NCBI GenBank assembly: GCA_002770955.1 | Contig: PCUH01000309.1 | Span: forward strand, 1-7,498 | Reading direction: 5' to 3' | DNA: 7,498 bases | From: Flavobacteriales bacterium CG18_big_fil_WC_8_21_14_2_50_32_9 | Lineage (GTDB): Bacteria; Bacteroidota; Bacteroidia; Flavobacteriales_E; Vicingaceae | In this document: piece by piece, positions 1 through 6,940 of the stretch | Layout: each line of letters opens with the position of its first letter | How positions within the stretch are numbered: position 1 is the first letter of the stretch | Program-made: the position numbers and the translations under genes | Notes under the pieces: model-generated | Told to the model about the DNA's origin: nothing | Databases searched by the model: none | Seen by the model: only the letters and a program-made list of their open reading frames with translations

Positions 1-1200
1 TTTGCCTTTACCGATATGCTCGTGGTACCACTCCCACGCTTCATCGTTTATGGGTTCTCCTACACTTCCCAATACTTTTAATGACGATAAATAATGTTGG
101 TGCACAAAATTAATATCACACGCCATTAAAGCCCTGATGGCAGTTGGTGCAGTATAAAAAATGTTTACCTTGTGTTTAGCCACAATCTCCCAAAACCTGC
201 CTGCATCTGGCCAAGTAGGAACACCTTCAAACATTACCGTAGTTGCTCCTGCCAATAAAGGACCATACACAATATAGGAATGTCCGGTAATCCAACCTAT
301 ATCGGCAGTACACCAATAAATATCATCAGCCCCCTCCAACTCCCCCGAAGGAGGAGTGTTATTGTACTGAAAAACATTCTGAAACGAATATTGAGCAAAA
401 ACCATGTAACCGCCTGTAGTATGTAAAATTCCTTTAGGTTTTCCGGTAGAACCCGAAGTGTAAAGAATAAACAACGGATCTTCCGCATCCATTTCCTCAG
501 CAGGGCAATCGGTAGAAACTTTCGCCATTTCATCGTTCCACCATTTGTCTATGTTGTCATTAAAAGCAACTTCAGCTCCTGTTCTTTTCAACACAATGTT
601 GGTTGTTACCGAAGTACATTGTTGTAAAGCTTCGTCCACCACCGCTTTAATAGGAATGGTTTTCGCCCCTCGGTAAGATTCGTCAGAACAAATTACAATA
701 TTGCACTGAGCATCATTAATTCTGTCGGCAAGTGCCTTGGCAGAAAAACCTGCAAATACTACTGAATGAATAGCTCCAATTCTGGCACAAGCCAAGGTAG
801 CAATAGCCAATTCAGGTACCATCGGCATATACAAACAAATTCTGTCGCCTTTTTTTGCTCCATTGGATTTCAATACATTGGCAAAAGCACTCACTTTTTC
901 GTGCAATTCTTTATAGGTAAGTTTAATCGTTTTTTCTTTAGGGTCATTAGGCTCCCAAAGAATAGCTGTTTTGTTGGGTTGTGTTGCCAAATGCCTATCT
1001 AAGCAATTTTCGGTAATGTTGAGCTTACCATTTACAAACCATTTTACAGATGGTGTTTTAAATTCCCATTCTAGGGTGTTGTCCCATTTTTTCTTCCATA
1101 AAAATGTTTGGGCAATTTCATCCCAAAAGGCTTCGGGGTTTGCTACACTTTTTTGATATTGTTGCTGATATGCTTCGTAGGAGTTAATTTTTAGTATCAT
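1..1200 (-). CDS. acs: Acetyl-CoA synthetase (AMP-forming), N-terminal 400 residues, cut by window edge
   Basis: Activates acetate with ATP to acetyl-AMP and transfers the acetyl group to CoA, in the cytoplasm. The reading frame is open from the ATG at 1198-1200 to base 1. Residues about 5-65 are the N-terminal acetyl-CoA synthetase cap (YEAYQQQYQ, FWDEIA, VKWFVNGKLN). The adenylate-forming domain follows, with the phosphate loop YTSGSTGKPKG at 247-257, HTTGGY at 260-265, DIYWCTADIGWITGHSY at 293-309, the TAPTAIR segment at 350-356 and SVGEPINDEAWEWY at 379-392. These identify Acs rather than another acyl-CoA ligase. Full-length relatives have about 630-650 residues, so the C-terminal lid with its acetylatable lysine lies outside the window. 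Between Y279 and D293 there are 13 residues where family members normally have about three. This extra piece coincides with a GC-rich hairpin repeat and keeps the frame open. The gene follows the 109-residue ORF by 75 bp and may have its own promoter. No Shine-Dalgarno sequence is visible. Confidence 0.96.
   Translation of the reverse strand, partial: MILKINSYEAYQQQYQKSVANPEAFWDEIAQTFLWKKKWDNTLEWEFKTPSVKWFVNGKLNITENCLDRHLATQPNKTAILWEPNDPKEKTIKLTYKELHEKVSAFANVLKSNGAKKGDRICLYMPMVPELAIATLACARIGAIHSVVFAGFSAKALADRINDAQCNIVICSDESYRGAKTIPIKAVVDEALQQCTSVTTNIVLKRTGAEVAFNDNIDKWWNDEMAKVSTDCPAEEMDAEDPLFILYTSGSTGKPKGILHTTGGYMVFAQYSFQNVFQYNNTPPSGELEGADDIYWCTADIGWITGHSYIVYGPLLAGATTVMFEGVPTWPDAGRFWEIVAKHKVNIFYTAPTAIRALMACDINFVHQHYLSSLKVLGSVGEPINDEAWEWYHEHIGKGK
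330..356. repeat. GC-rich hairpin repeat inserted in frame within acs
   Basis: A C-rich/G-rich 27-bp stretch stands out from the AT-rich surroundings. Bases 340-346 (CTCCCCC) and 350-356 (GGAGGAG) pair around a GAA loop with a single C/A mismatch. In the acs mRNA the mismatch becomes a G-U wobble, giving a seven-pair stem with a UUC loop. It lies within the codons for residues about 282-291, which are extra relative to other Acs proteins. The sequence resembles short C-rich/G-rich palindromes I recall as dispersed between genes in Bacteroidota. That resemblance is from memory, and no second copy occurs in this window. Confidence 0.7.
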
Positions 1201-1275
1201 AAGTAAATCGAATTTATTGATGCTTAAAATTAGAAAATTATTTTAAACATTAATCTTCTTTACTTAAATATTACT

Positions 1276-1605
1276 TCAATCGTTTTTCCAGTATTGAGGT
1301 TTTAAATCTTCACTTGTTCGTTGAAACCAATAATCTTGATTAACTATTTTACCGTCAAGGGTTTTTAATCTGCGTTCAAAAACAAAAATGGTTGGGTTAA
1401 AAGTCATGTCGGTAACACCAACAGTATAAAGTTGTGGGTCTTCAGGAGTTTTTGGTGCAGGTTCATCAATTACCACTTCTAATCCATTGTGTTCCAACAG
1501 TTTTTTTAAAAAATCTTTTCTGTTGGCATCCACATTTTTCTCGATAAAGGTTACCCTTGTTTCACCAATGCTTCCAAATGAATGTTTTCCGTCTAATGTT
1601 GCCAT
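1276..1605 (-). CDS. Conserved-looking hypothetical protein, 109 residues, downstream of nuoN
   Basis: I do not recognise this family with confidence. The protein is soluble, with no signal peptide, membrane segment or cysteine. It begins MATLDGKHSFGSIGETRVTF, has a charged helix-like stretch at about 24-40 (DVDANRKDF-type, then LLEHNGLEVVIDE), a proline-rich link PAPKTPEDP at 49-57, a hydrophobic strand-rich part (LYTVGVTDMTFNPTIFVFERRL) at about 59-80, and two YW pairs near the C terminus (DYWFQ, QYWKND). An alternating strand/helix fold is likely. It begins 13 bp after the nuoN stop codon, so it is probably translated from the nuo transcript. An AAGGA lies just upstream but is separated from the ATG by a single base, too close for a standard Shine-Dalgarno. 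It could be a complex I accessory or assembly factor, or merely a passenger of the operon. The sequence does not decide. Confidence 0.85.
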   Translation of the reverse strand: MATLDGKHSFGSIGETRVTFIEKNVDANRKDFLKKLLEHNGLEVVIDEPAPKTPEDPQLYTVGVTDMTFNPTIFVFERRLKTLDGKIVNQDYWFQRTSEDLKPQYWKND

Positions 1606-1618
1606 GTCCTTATTTTAT

Positions 1619-3043
1619 TTAAAAACTATTACTGATAGAAAATATATATTCATAAAATGGGCTGTATAATCCTAAAATCAAAATACCAGCAGCTGCTATT
1701 AACAAACCTAATTTCATGTAAATTTTACTTTTAAAATAGGGAATGGCATCTGGATTTTTTCTTAAAAACATAGCTCTAACCACTAATAAATAATAGTATA
1801 ATGAAATGGTTGCATTTACAACCCCTATAAATACTAATACATAATACCCCTTACTTGCTGCTGCTGCATATAAAAAGAATTTACCAAAAAATCCTGCTAA
1901 TGGGGGTATGCCAGCCAATGAAAACAGTGCCAACATCATAAGTAAACTTAAATAAGGATTGGTTCTGTAGAGCCCTTCATAATCATCAATATTTTCTTTG
2001 TTAGAAGCCGAGGATATTGCTTGAACAACTCCGAAAGCCCCTAAATTAGAGAAGATGTAAACGGCAACAAAATAAACTACGGTTGCTGAACCTAGTTGAT
2101 CGGCAGATAACAATCCTAACAAAATAAAACCTGCTTGTGCAATGGATGAATAGGCTAAAAATCGTTTTAGGTTTTGTTGTCTTAATGCAAATAGGTTACC
2201 AACAAACATGGTTGCTATGGCTACTATGTAAATAATTTTTTCCCAAATTGGCATTAATGTTTTAAATGCTGTAAAGAGCACAATCATTAAAATTACCACA
2301 GCAGCTCCTTTTGATATTACAGATAAATAAGAAGCCACATTTATCGGAGCTCCTTCATATACATCTGCAGTCCAAAAATGGAAAGGTGCTAACGAAATTT
2401 TAAAAGCTAAACCAGAGAAAAATAAGATAAATCCTAAAATAGAAAGGTTAGAAATGGTGATAACTTCAGCAAAAGCATCAAAAAAAAGTGTTCCAGTTGT
2501 TGCATACAACAACGAAATTCCAAAGATAGAAGTACCCGAAGCTAAAGCAGAAGATAAAATATATTTAATTCCCGCTTCTGCTGATTTTCTTTTGTAGGTT
2601 TCGTACGCCACTAAAGCTGCCACAGGAAGTGTTGTTAATTCTAATCCTATATAAAACATTAAAAAATCGCCAGCAGAAATCATATAAAATGCTCCTAATA
2701 AAGAGGAAAGAAGAAGTATAATAAACTCTGTTGCTTTATTTTCGGCAACAATTTTTTCTTTCAACCAATCGGCAGATTGAAGTAATAAGATTAAGACACC
2801 AAAACTTAATGTAGTTTTAAATAAAACTAATAGTGCATTTGTTTTAAACATTCCTCCAAATAATTCGCCTTCTGTTAATGGTAAAAATCCAATTAAGGTA
2901 TTAATTGCCAAAAGAAATAGTGCCAATGGAATTACTGCTGCTTTTTGTTTTTGGTTGGAAAATAATTCAAAAATCAATAAGAATAGGATAATTGCTAATA
3001 ATCCAATTTCTGAACGCATTAATAAAAAACTTTCTAAGTTCAT
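1619..3043 (-). CDS. nuoN: NADH-quinone oxidoreductase subunit N
   Basis: One of the three antiporter-like proton-pumping subunits of complex I, in the inner membrane next to the NuoJ/K/A connecting region. The 474-residue protein is hydrophobic throughout, consistent with about 14 transmembrane helices and close to the family length. Channel residues can be matched to those studied in E. coli: E135 in YIGLEL (TM5 glutamate), K160 (TM6), K215 in LAFKISLAPFHFW (TM7), H222, K245 in VISKG (TM8), K293 in LKRFLAYSSIAQAG, and K388 in PPLAGFFGK (TM12). A lysine rather than a glutamate in TM12 is typical of NuoN and separates it from NuoM. The ATG is preceded by an A-rich leader without Shine-Dalgarno and lies 12 bp after nuoM, implying co-transcription. 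Nothing looks truncated. Confidence 0.97.
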   Translation of the reverse strand: MNLESFLLMRSEIGLLAIILFLLIFELFSNQKQKAAVIPLALFLLAINTLIGFLPLTEGELFGGMFKTNALLVLFKTTLSFGVLILLLQSADWLKEKIVAENKATEFIILLLSSLLGAFYMISAGDFLMFYIGLELTTLPVAALVAYETYKRKSAEAGIKYILSSALASGTSIFGISLLYATTGTLFFDAFAEVITISNLSILGFILFFSGLAFKISLAPFHFWTADVYEGAPINVASYLSVISKGAAVVILMIVLFTAFKTLMPIWEKIIYIVAIATMFVGNLFALRQQNLKRFLAYSSIAQAGFILLGLLSADQLGSATVVYFVAVYIFSNLGAFGVVQAISSASNKENIDDYEGLYRTNPYLSLLMMLALFSLAGIPPLAGFFGKFFLYAAAASKGYYVLVFIGVVNATISLYYYLLVVRAMFLRKNPDAIPYFKSKIYMKLGLLIAAAGILILGLYSPFYEYIFSISNSF

Positions 3044-3055
3044 TTTTTTAAATTT

Positions 3056-4543
3056 TTAAAGTAATCGTTCCAAAAATGGTTGAATACTTGCTTTTATCAT
3101 TTCACTTAATCCAAGAGGCATGGTTCCAATAAATAATACAGGAATCATCAACAATACTAATCCTACTTTTTCAAACCAAGTGGCTTTAGGTAAATCTTTA
3201 TAGGTTTCATCAGCCAAAGGTCCCATCATAATTTTTCCAACCATTCTTAAAATATAAACAGAGGTAACCACAATAGATGAAATCACTACAATGGTAATAA
3301 TTCGATGAAACATATCGGGATGTTCAAAAGCCCCAACAAAAATATTCATTTCGGCAACAAACCCACTAAATCCAGGCAACCCCAAATAAGCTAATCCTGT
3401 TATTACATATACCGCTCCTATAAAAGGTAAAATTTTCATGATACCTCCTAATTTAGCAATCTCTCGGGTATGCGTTCTTCCATACACCATTCCAATTAAA
3501 GCAAAAAATAATGCGGTTAACAATCCATGTGATAAGGATTGAATAATAGCTCCTGTCCATGCTGTTTTATTTAACATTAATAAAGCAAATAATACCAAAC
3601 TTAAGTGACTAACAGAAGCATACGCATTTACATATTTTAAATCTTTTTGCATAATGGCTCCAAATGCTCCATAAATTACACCTATGGCGGATAATATTAA
3701 AAAGAAGTTAGTCCATGATAATGCTCCTAATGGGAGTAAATACATGGCAATTCTAAATACTCCATAACCACCTAGTTTCATTAATACTCCAGCATGCAAC
3801 ATAGATACCGCTGTAGGTGCTGATGCGTGACCAGAAGGTGACCAAGTATGAAACGGAAACAATGCTCCAATTACTGCAAATCCAATAAAAACCAATGGAA
3901 AAAATATGTTTTGAGCTGCAACTGGAATATGAACTTGTGCAATTTCAAAAATATTAAAGGTTAATGGACCTCCATCGGCATTTGAATTAAAGTATATACC
4001 AAAAATTCCTACCGACAATAATGCAGAAGCCCCCATTAACATTAATGTTAATTTCATTGCCGAATTTTCTTTAGGGCCTGAACCCCAAATACCTATTAAT
4101 AAATACATCGGAATTACCGCTATTTCGTAAAAAACGAACATGGTAAATAAATCGGTGGAGATAAAAAATCCAAAAACTCCTGCGGATAATGTAATTAATG
4201 ACACAAAAAATTCTTTAGGTAAATCGTCTATTTGCCATGAAATAAAAACACCTGCTAATACAACAATAGCTGTTAAAGCAATCATTACCACTGAAATGGC
4301 ATCAACACCAATACTATAATGAATATTAAATGTTCCAAACCAAAGCACATCTTTGGTAAAAACCATGATATCGGTATTAACAGCTCGCTCTTTAATATAA
4401 GCGAATATTAAATTTATAGCCATGGCAAATTGAATAGCCATTCCTATTAATGATACAATTCTTGCTTGTTTTAAATTTTTAGCAAAAATTAATGCTAAAA
4501 CAGTTAAAATAGGGACGATTACAAAAAGTGATAAAATATCCAT
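3056..4543 (-). CDS. nuoM: NADH-quinone oxidoreductase subunit M
   Basis: The middle antiporter-like proton-pumping subunit of the complex I membrane arm, between NuoN and NuoL. It is 495 residues, about 14 membrane helices, of normal length. Recognisable positions are E140 in VFYEIAVIPMYLLIGIWG (TM5 glutamate, E144 in E. coli), K164, H232 in FPFHTW, K256 in MLHAGVLMKLGGYG (TM8 lysine), K303 in DLKYVNAYASVSH, and E398 in GFSGFVAEMNIF (TM12 glutamate, characteristic of NuoM). The TM7 lysine of other NuoM proteins (K234 in E. coli, FAVK) is an isoleucine here, I225 in FAVIGALFPFH, codon at 3869-3871. From memory, other Bacteroidota NuoM proteins also have a non-lysine there, so this is probably a lineage trait and not a defect. 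The gene starts 9 bp after nuoL with no Shine-Dalgarno and is followed 12 bp later by nuoN. Confidence 0.97.
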   Translation of the reverse strand: MDILSLFVIVPILTVLALIFAKNLKQARIVSLIGMAIQFAMAINLIFAYIKERAVNTDIMVFTKDVLWFGTFNIHYSIGVDAISVVMIALTAIVVLAGVFISWQIDDLPKEFFVSLITLSAGVFGFFISTDLFTMFVFYEIAVIPMYLLIGIWGSGPKENSAMKLTLMLMGASALLSVGIFGIYFNSNADGGPLTFNIFEIAQVHIPVAAQNIFFPLVFIGFAVIGALFPFHTWSPSGHASAPTAVSMLHAGVLMKLGGYGVFRIAMYLLPLGALSWTNFFLILSAIGVIYGAFGAIMQKDLKYVNAYASVSHLSLVLFALLMLNKTAWTGAIIQSLSHGLLTALFFALIGMVYGRTHTREIAKLGGIMKILPFIGAVYVITGLAYLGLPGFSGFVAEMNIFVGAFEHPDMFHRIITIVVISSIVVTSVYILRMVGKIMMGPLADETYKDLPKATWFEKVGLVLLMIPVLFIGTMPLGLSEMIKASIQPFLERLL

Positions 4544-4552
4544 TGGTTTAAA

Positions 4553-6469
4553 TTAATTTATCCATATATAAAATACAACCATAGCAAGTACAACAACCCC
4601 TCCAACAAACGCCATGGCATAATCTTGAACTTTTCCTGATTGTATTCCTTTTATTTGATTAGAAAAAGCCATCGTTACATTTCCTACACCTATCATAAAA
4701 GCATCAACAACATATTTATCAAACCAGGCGATTGCTGCAGCTAAAATTCCAAAAATTATTTTCTTAGTGATAAAAAGGTAAATTTCATCAAAATAGAATT
4801 TATGAAAAGTCCATTGATAAAATGCACCAAATAGTTGAGTTGCTTTTTCAGACAAATTGTTTTCTTTTTTATAGAAAACGTAGGCTAAACAAATTCCAAT
4901 AATTCCTACTGTAGAAGCAATTACGGCTAATGGTAAATCTAAATGAGACGTAAAAGATTTTAAGTCGGCAGAAATAAATTCACTAAATGGAATATATCCT
5001 CCAAAAACACTCATAAACGCCAAAAAGATAAGAGGGATGGTCATAGTAAGTGGCGACTCATGTGGGGTGTGTTCATATTTTTTATCCTTACCCCAAAAAA
5101 TTCCAAAATATAAACGAAACATATAAAACGCTGTTAAACCAGCCACAATAACACTACTTACATAAATTAACCTATTGTTTTCGAATGCTGCTGCTAAAAT
5201 TTCATCTTTACTAAAGAATCCAGCAAAACCAGGAAAACCAGCAATAGATAATGCTGCAATTAAAAAAGTAATGTGAGTGATGGGCATATATTTACGTAAA
5301 CCACCCATGTCTGCTAATTCGTTGCTATGAATGGCATGAATTACTGAACCAGCACCCAAGAAAAGCAATGCTTTAAACATTGCGTGAGTAAACAAATGGA
5401 ACATGGAAGCCATATAGCCCAAGCCTTCGTGTCCTTCATATTTTGACACTCCAAGAGCCAACATCATGTAACCAATTTGCGACATGGTAGAGAATGCCAA
5501 CACTCTTTTTATATCAGTTTGTGTTATCGCAATAACTGCTGCGACTAATGAAGAAATGGCACCAATATAGGCAACAATAGATAATACAAATCCATCCTCA
5601 ACAAAATAAAATAGTGGAAACAAACGGGCTACTAAATATACCCCAGCAACCACCATAGTAGCTGCATGTATTAATGCCGAAACTGGTGTTGGACCTTCCA
5701 TGGCATCGGGCAACCAAATGTGAAATGGCATCATTGCTGATTTTCCAACTCCACCCATAAAAATTAATATTAAACCCCAGGTAAAAACTGACAATCCCAT
5801 AAAAGAAGTGGCAGTCCAGTTGGTTATAACATTTCCATCTAAGCTATTTAATTCACCAAAATCAAACGAGCCAGAATAGTAGCTCACCACTAAAATTCCT
5901 ATTAAGAATCCTAAATCGGCAAAACGAGTAACTATAAATGCTTTTTTTGCTGCAGCAACTGCCGATGGTTTGGTATAATAATAACCAATCAATAAAAAGG
6001 AAGATGCTCCAACTAATTCCCAAAAAATATACATTTGAAATAAGTTGGTAGCCAACACTAAGCCAAGCATAGAAAAACTAAATAAAGCCAAGTACGAAAA
6101 AAAGCGGGTGTAACCATCATCACCTTTCATATAACCTCTACTATAAACGTGCACCATAAATGAAATAGTTGTAACTACAACTAACATCATAACAGATATT
6201 GGGTCAATTAACATACCCATATCCATGTGTAATTTGTCGGAAAATATAATCCATGTACTTTTATAGGTAAATGTTTGATAAACTCCATCCAGCTTTGCTC
6301 CTAAAAAATAATGATAAGCGGTATAAAGGGATAATACAAAAGCAGTTCCTAATCCTAAAGAACCTATCCACCCAGCAATTGAAGGCGGGATTTTTTTACT
6401 AAATAATCCTAATAACACAAAAAGTGCTAAGGGAATTAATGGGACTAATATGATATAACTTATGTTCAT
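4553..6469 (-). CDS. nuoL: NADH-quinone oxidoreductase subunit L
   Basis: The distal antiporter-like proton-pumping subunit of complex I, which also carries the long lateral helix running along N, M and L. The protein has 638 residues. The antiporter core contains E151 in FWELVGASSFLLIGYY (TM5), D185 in TRFADLGFLIG, K243 in GGVGKSAMMPFHIWLPDAMEGPTP (TM7), H250, H268, K321 in DIKRVLAFSTMSQIGYM, H358 and H362, K366 in MFKALLFLGAGS, and the K421-D422 pair in FFSKDEI (TM12). After about residue 470 come further membrane helices, an amphipathic stretch (about 540-600) corresponding to the lateral helix, and a final anchor at about 616-637. Length and these elements separate it from NuoM and NuoN. 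The start fits the usual short hydrophobic N terminus. Its leader consists entirely of heptad repeats, reaching to 4 bp from the ATG, with no Shine-Dalgarno. Confidence 0.98.
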   Translation of the reverse strand: MNISYIILVPLIPLALFVLLGLFSKKIPPSIAGWIGSLGLGTAFVLSLYTAYHYFLGAKLDGVYQTFTYKSTWIIFSDKLHMDMGMLIDPISVMMLVVVTTISFMVHVYSRGYMKGDDGYTRFFSYLALFSFSMLGLVLATNLFQMYIFWELVGASSFLLIGYYYTKPSAVAAAKKAFIVTRFADLGFLIGILVVSYYSGSFDFGELNSLDGNVITNWTATSFMGLSVFTWGLILIFMGGVGKSAMMPFHIWLPDAMEGPTPVSALIHAATMVVAGVYLVARLFPLFYFVEDGFVLSIVAYIGAISSLVAAVIAITQTDIKRVLAFSTMSQIGYMMLALGVSKYEGHEGLGYMASMFHLFTHAMFKALLFLGAGSVIHAIHSNELADMGGLRKYMPITHITFLIAALSIAGFPGFAGFFSKDEILAAAFENNRLIYVSSVIVAGLTAFYMFRLYFGIFWGKDKKYEHTPHESPLTMTIPLIFLAFMSVFGGYIPFSEFISADLKSFTSHLDLPLAVIASTVGIIGICLAYVFYKKENNLSEKATQLFGAFYQWTFHKFYFDEIYLFITKKIIFGILAAAIAWFDKYVVDAFMIGVGNVTMAFSNQIKGIQSGKVQDYAMAFVGGVVVLAMVVFYIWIN

Positions 6470-6473
6470 CTTT

Positions 6474-6570
6474 GATTTACGATTTTGGATTTACGATTTA
6501 CGATTTTTGTTATTTGCTTTTTGTTATTTGTTATTTGTTATTTGTCCCTTTCCCTTGTCCCTTTCCCTTA
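6474..6570. repeat. Heptad-phased degenerate tandem array in the nuoK-nuoL gap
   Basis: On the plus strand, eleven successive 7-mers from 6474 to 6550 all begin with G: three GATTTAC, one GATTTTG, one GATTTTT, four GTTATTT, one GCTTTTT and one GTCCCTT. The motif changes from GATTTAC-like to GTTATTT-like to TCCCTT-like without losing register. It ends with a 13-bp direct duplication (GTCCCTTTCCCTT, 6544-6556 and 6557-6569) abutting the nuoK stop codon. The array fills essentially the whole 98-bp gap and therefore forms the nuoL leader, which on the transcript is almost free of U and probably unstructured apart from the G runs. The nearest described analogues I know are the short tandemly repeated heptanucleotides (STRR) of filamentous cyanobacteria. 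No relationship is claimed. Confidence 0.9.
6546..6567 (-). promoter_or_regulatory. Putative G-quadruplex motif immediately after the nuoK stop codon
   Basis: On the transcribed (minus) strand four GGG runs occur at 6567-6565, 6561-6559, 6554-6552 and 6548-6546, separated by loops of AAA, ACAA and AAA. This meets the usual three-tier intramolecular quadruplex rule (four runs of at least three G, loops of 1-7). In the mRNA the first G run directly follows the UAA of nuoK and the motif precedes nuoL by about 76 nt. Whether it folds or matters in vivo is inference. It arises from the last units of the tandem array. Confidence 0.5.
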
Positions 6571-6885
6571 ATACTTCATTACTTCTGTATCTTTAACTTC
6601 AACCGAGCTAATTAATCGGTACAAGTTAATGATGATTGCAATGGCTAAGGCCGTTTCTGCGGCAGCAACAGCAATAATAAAAACGGCAAAGAAAACTCCT
6701 TGCAATACCTCAGGAAATAAATATTTATTGATAACTACAAAATTTACCACAGAAGAATTTAGAATCAACTCCACCGAAATTAACATGGAGATTAAGTTGG
6801 TTCGGGTAATAAATCCATACACACCAATAAAAAATAGTATGGATGTTAAGGTAAGAATTTCGTATATGCTAACTCCGAGTATCAT
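6568..6885 (-). CDS. nuoK: NADH-quinone oxidoreductase subunit K
   Basis: Small membrane subunit of complex I that, with NuoJ and NuoA, forms the connecting (E-channel) region between the quinone chamber and the antiporter subunits. It is 105 residues, the normal family size, with three transmembrane helices (about 5-25, 30-50 and 59-90). Both buried glutamates are present: E39 in LISMLISVELILN (E36 in E. coli) and E77 in IIAVAAAETALAIAI (E72 in E. coli). The charged tail after about residue 95 (VEVKDTEVMKY) is cytoplasmic. The ATG follows an A-rich leader without Shine-Dalgarno. Unusually for a gene pair that is often adjacent or overlapping, nuoJ ends 111 bp upstream, with repeats in between. 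Confidence 0.97.
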   Translation of the reverse strand: MILGVSIYEILTLTSILFFIGVYGFITRTNLISMLISVELILNSSVVNFVVINKYLFPEVLQGVFFAVFIIAVAAAETALAIAIIINLYRLISSVEVKDTEVMKY

Positions 6886-6898
6886 GTTTTTAATGTTT

Positions 6899-6940
6899 GA
6901 AGTCCGAAGTCTGAAGTCCGAAGACCAAAAACCAAAGACC
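6899..6940. repeat. Heptad tandem array in the nuoJ-nuoK gap (GAAGTCC type)
   Basis: Six consecutive 7-mers on the plus strand: two GAAGTCC flanking one GAAGTCT, then GAAGACC, AAAAACC and AAAGACC. All but the second end in CC, and the motif drifts toward A-rich at the end nearer nuoJ. It begins 14 bp upstream of the nuoK start codon, so it is part of the nuoK leader. Its first three units are an imperfect inverted copy of the array at the 3' end of nuoJ. Confidence 0.88.

Noticed and set aside
325..360. Frameshift or sequencing error in acs at the GC-rich stretch
   Set aside because: The frame is intact on both sides with full conserved motifs, and the extra length is a multiple of three, which fits an insertion better than an error.
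297..533. 78-codon open frame on the minus strand inside acs
   Set aside because: Out-of-frame shadow. The correct frame across the same bases encodes the phosphate loop and other Acs motifs.
766..1156. Two short plus-strand open frames opposite acs
   Set aside because: Antisense to well-conserved Acs coding sequence and without any family features.
1224..1246. Inverted repeat TTAAAAT/ATTTTAA in the gap between the 109-residue gene and acs as a terminator
   Set aside because: The stem is seven A-T pairs with a nine-base loop and no G-C pair, so it is expected by chance in AT-rich DNA and would be a very weak terminator.
1201..1275. Promoter for acs in the 75-bp gap
   Set aside because: A promoter here is plausible, but no clear Bacteroidota TTG / TAnnTTTG pair at suitable spacing could be found on the minus strand. 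The AT-rich sequence offers only partial matches.
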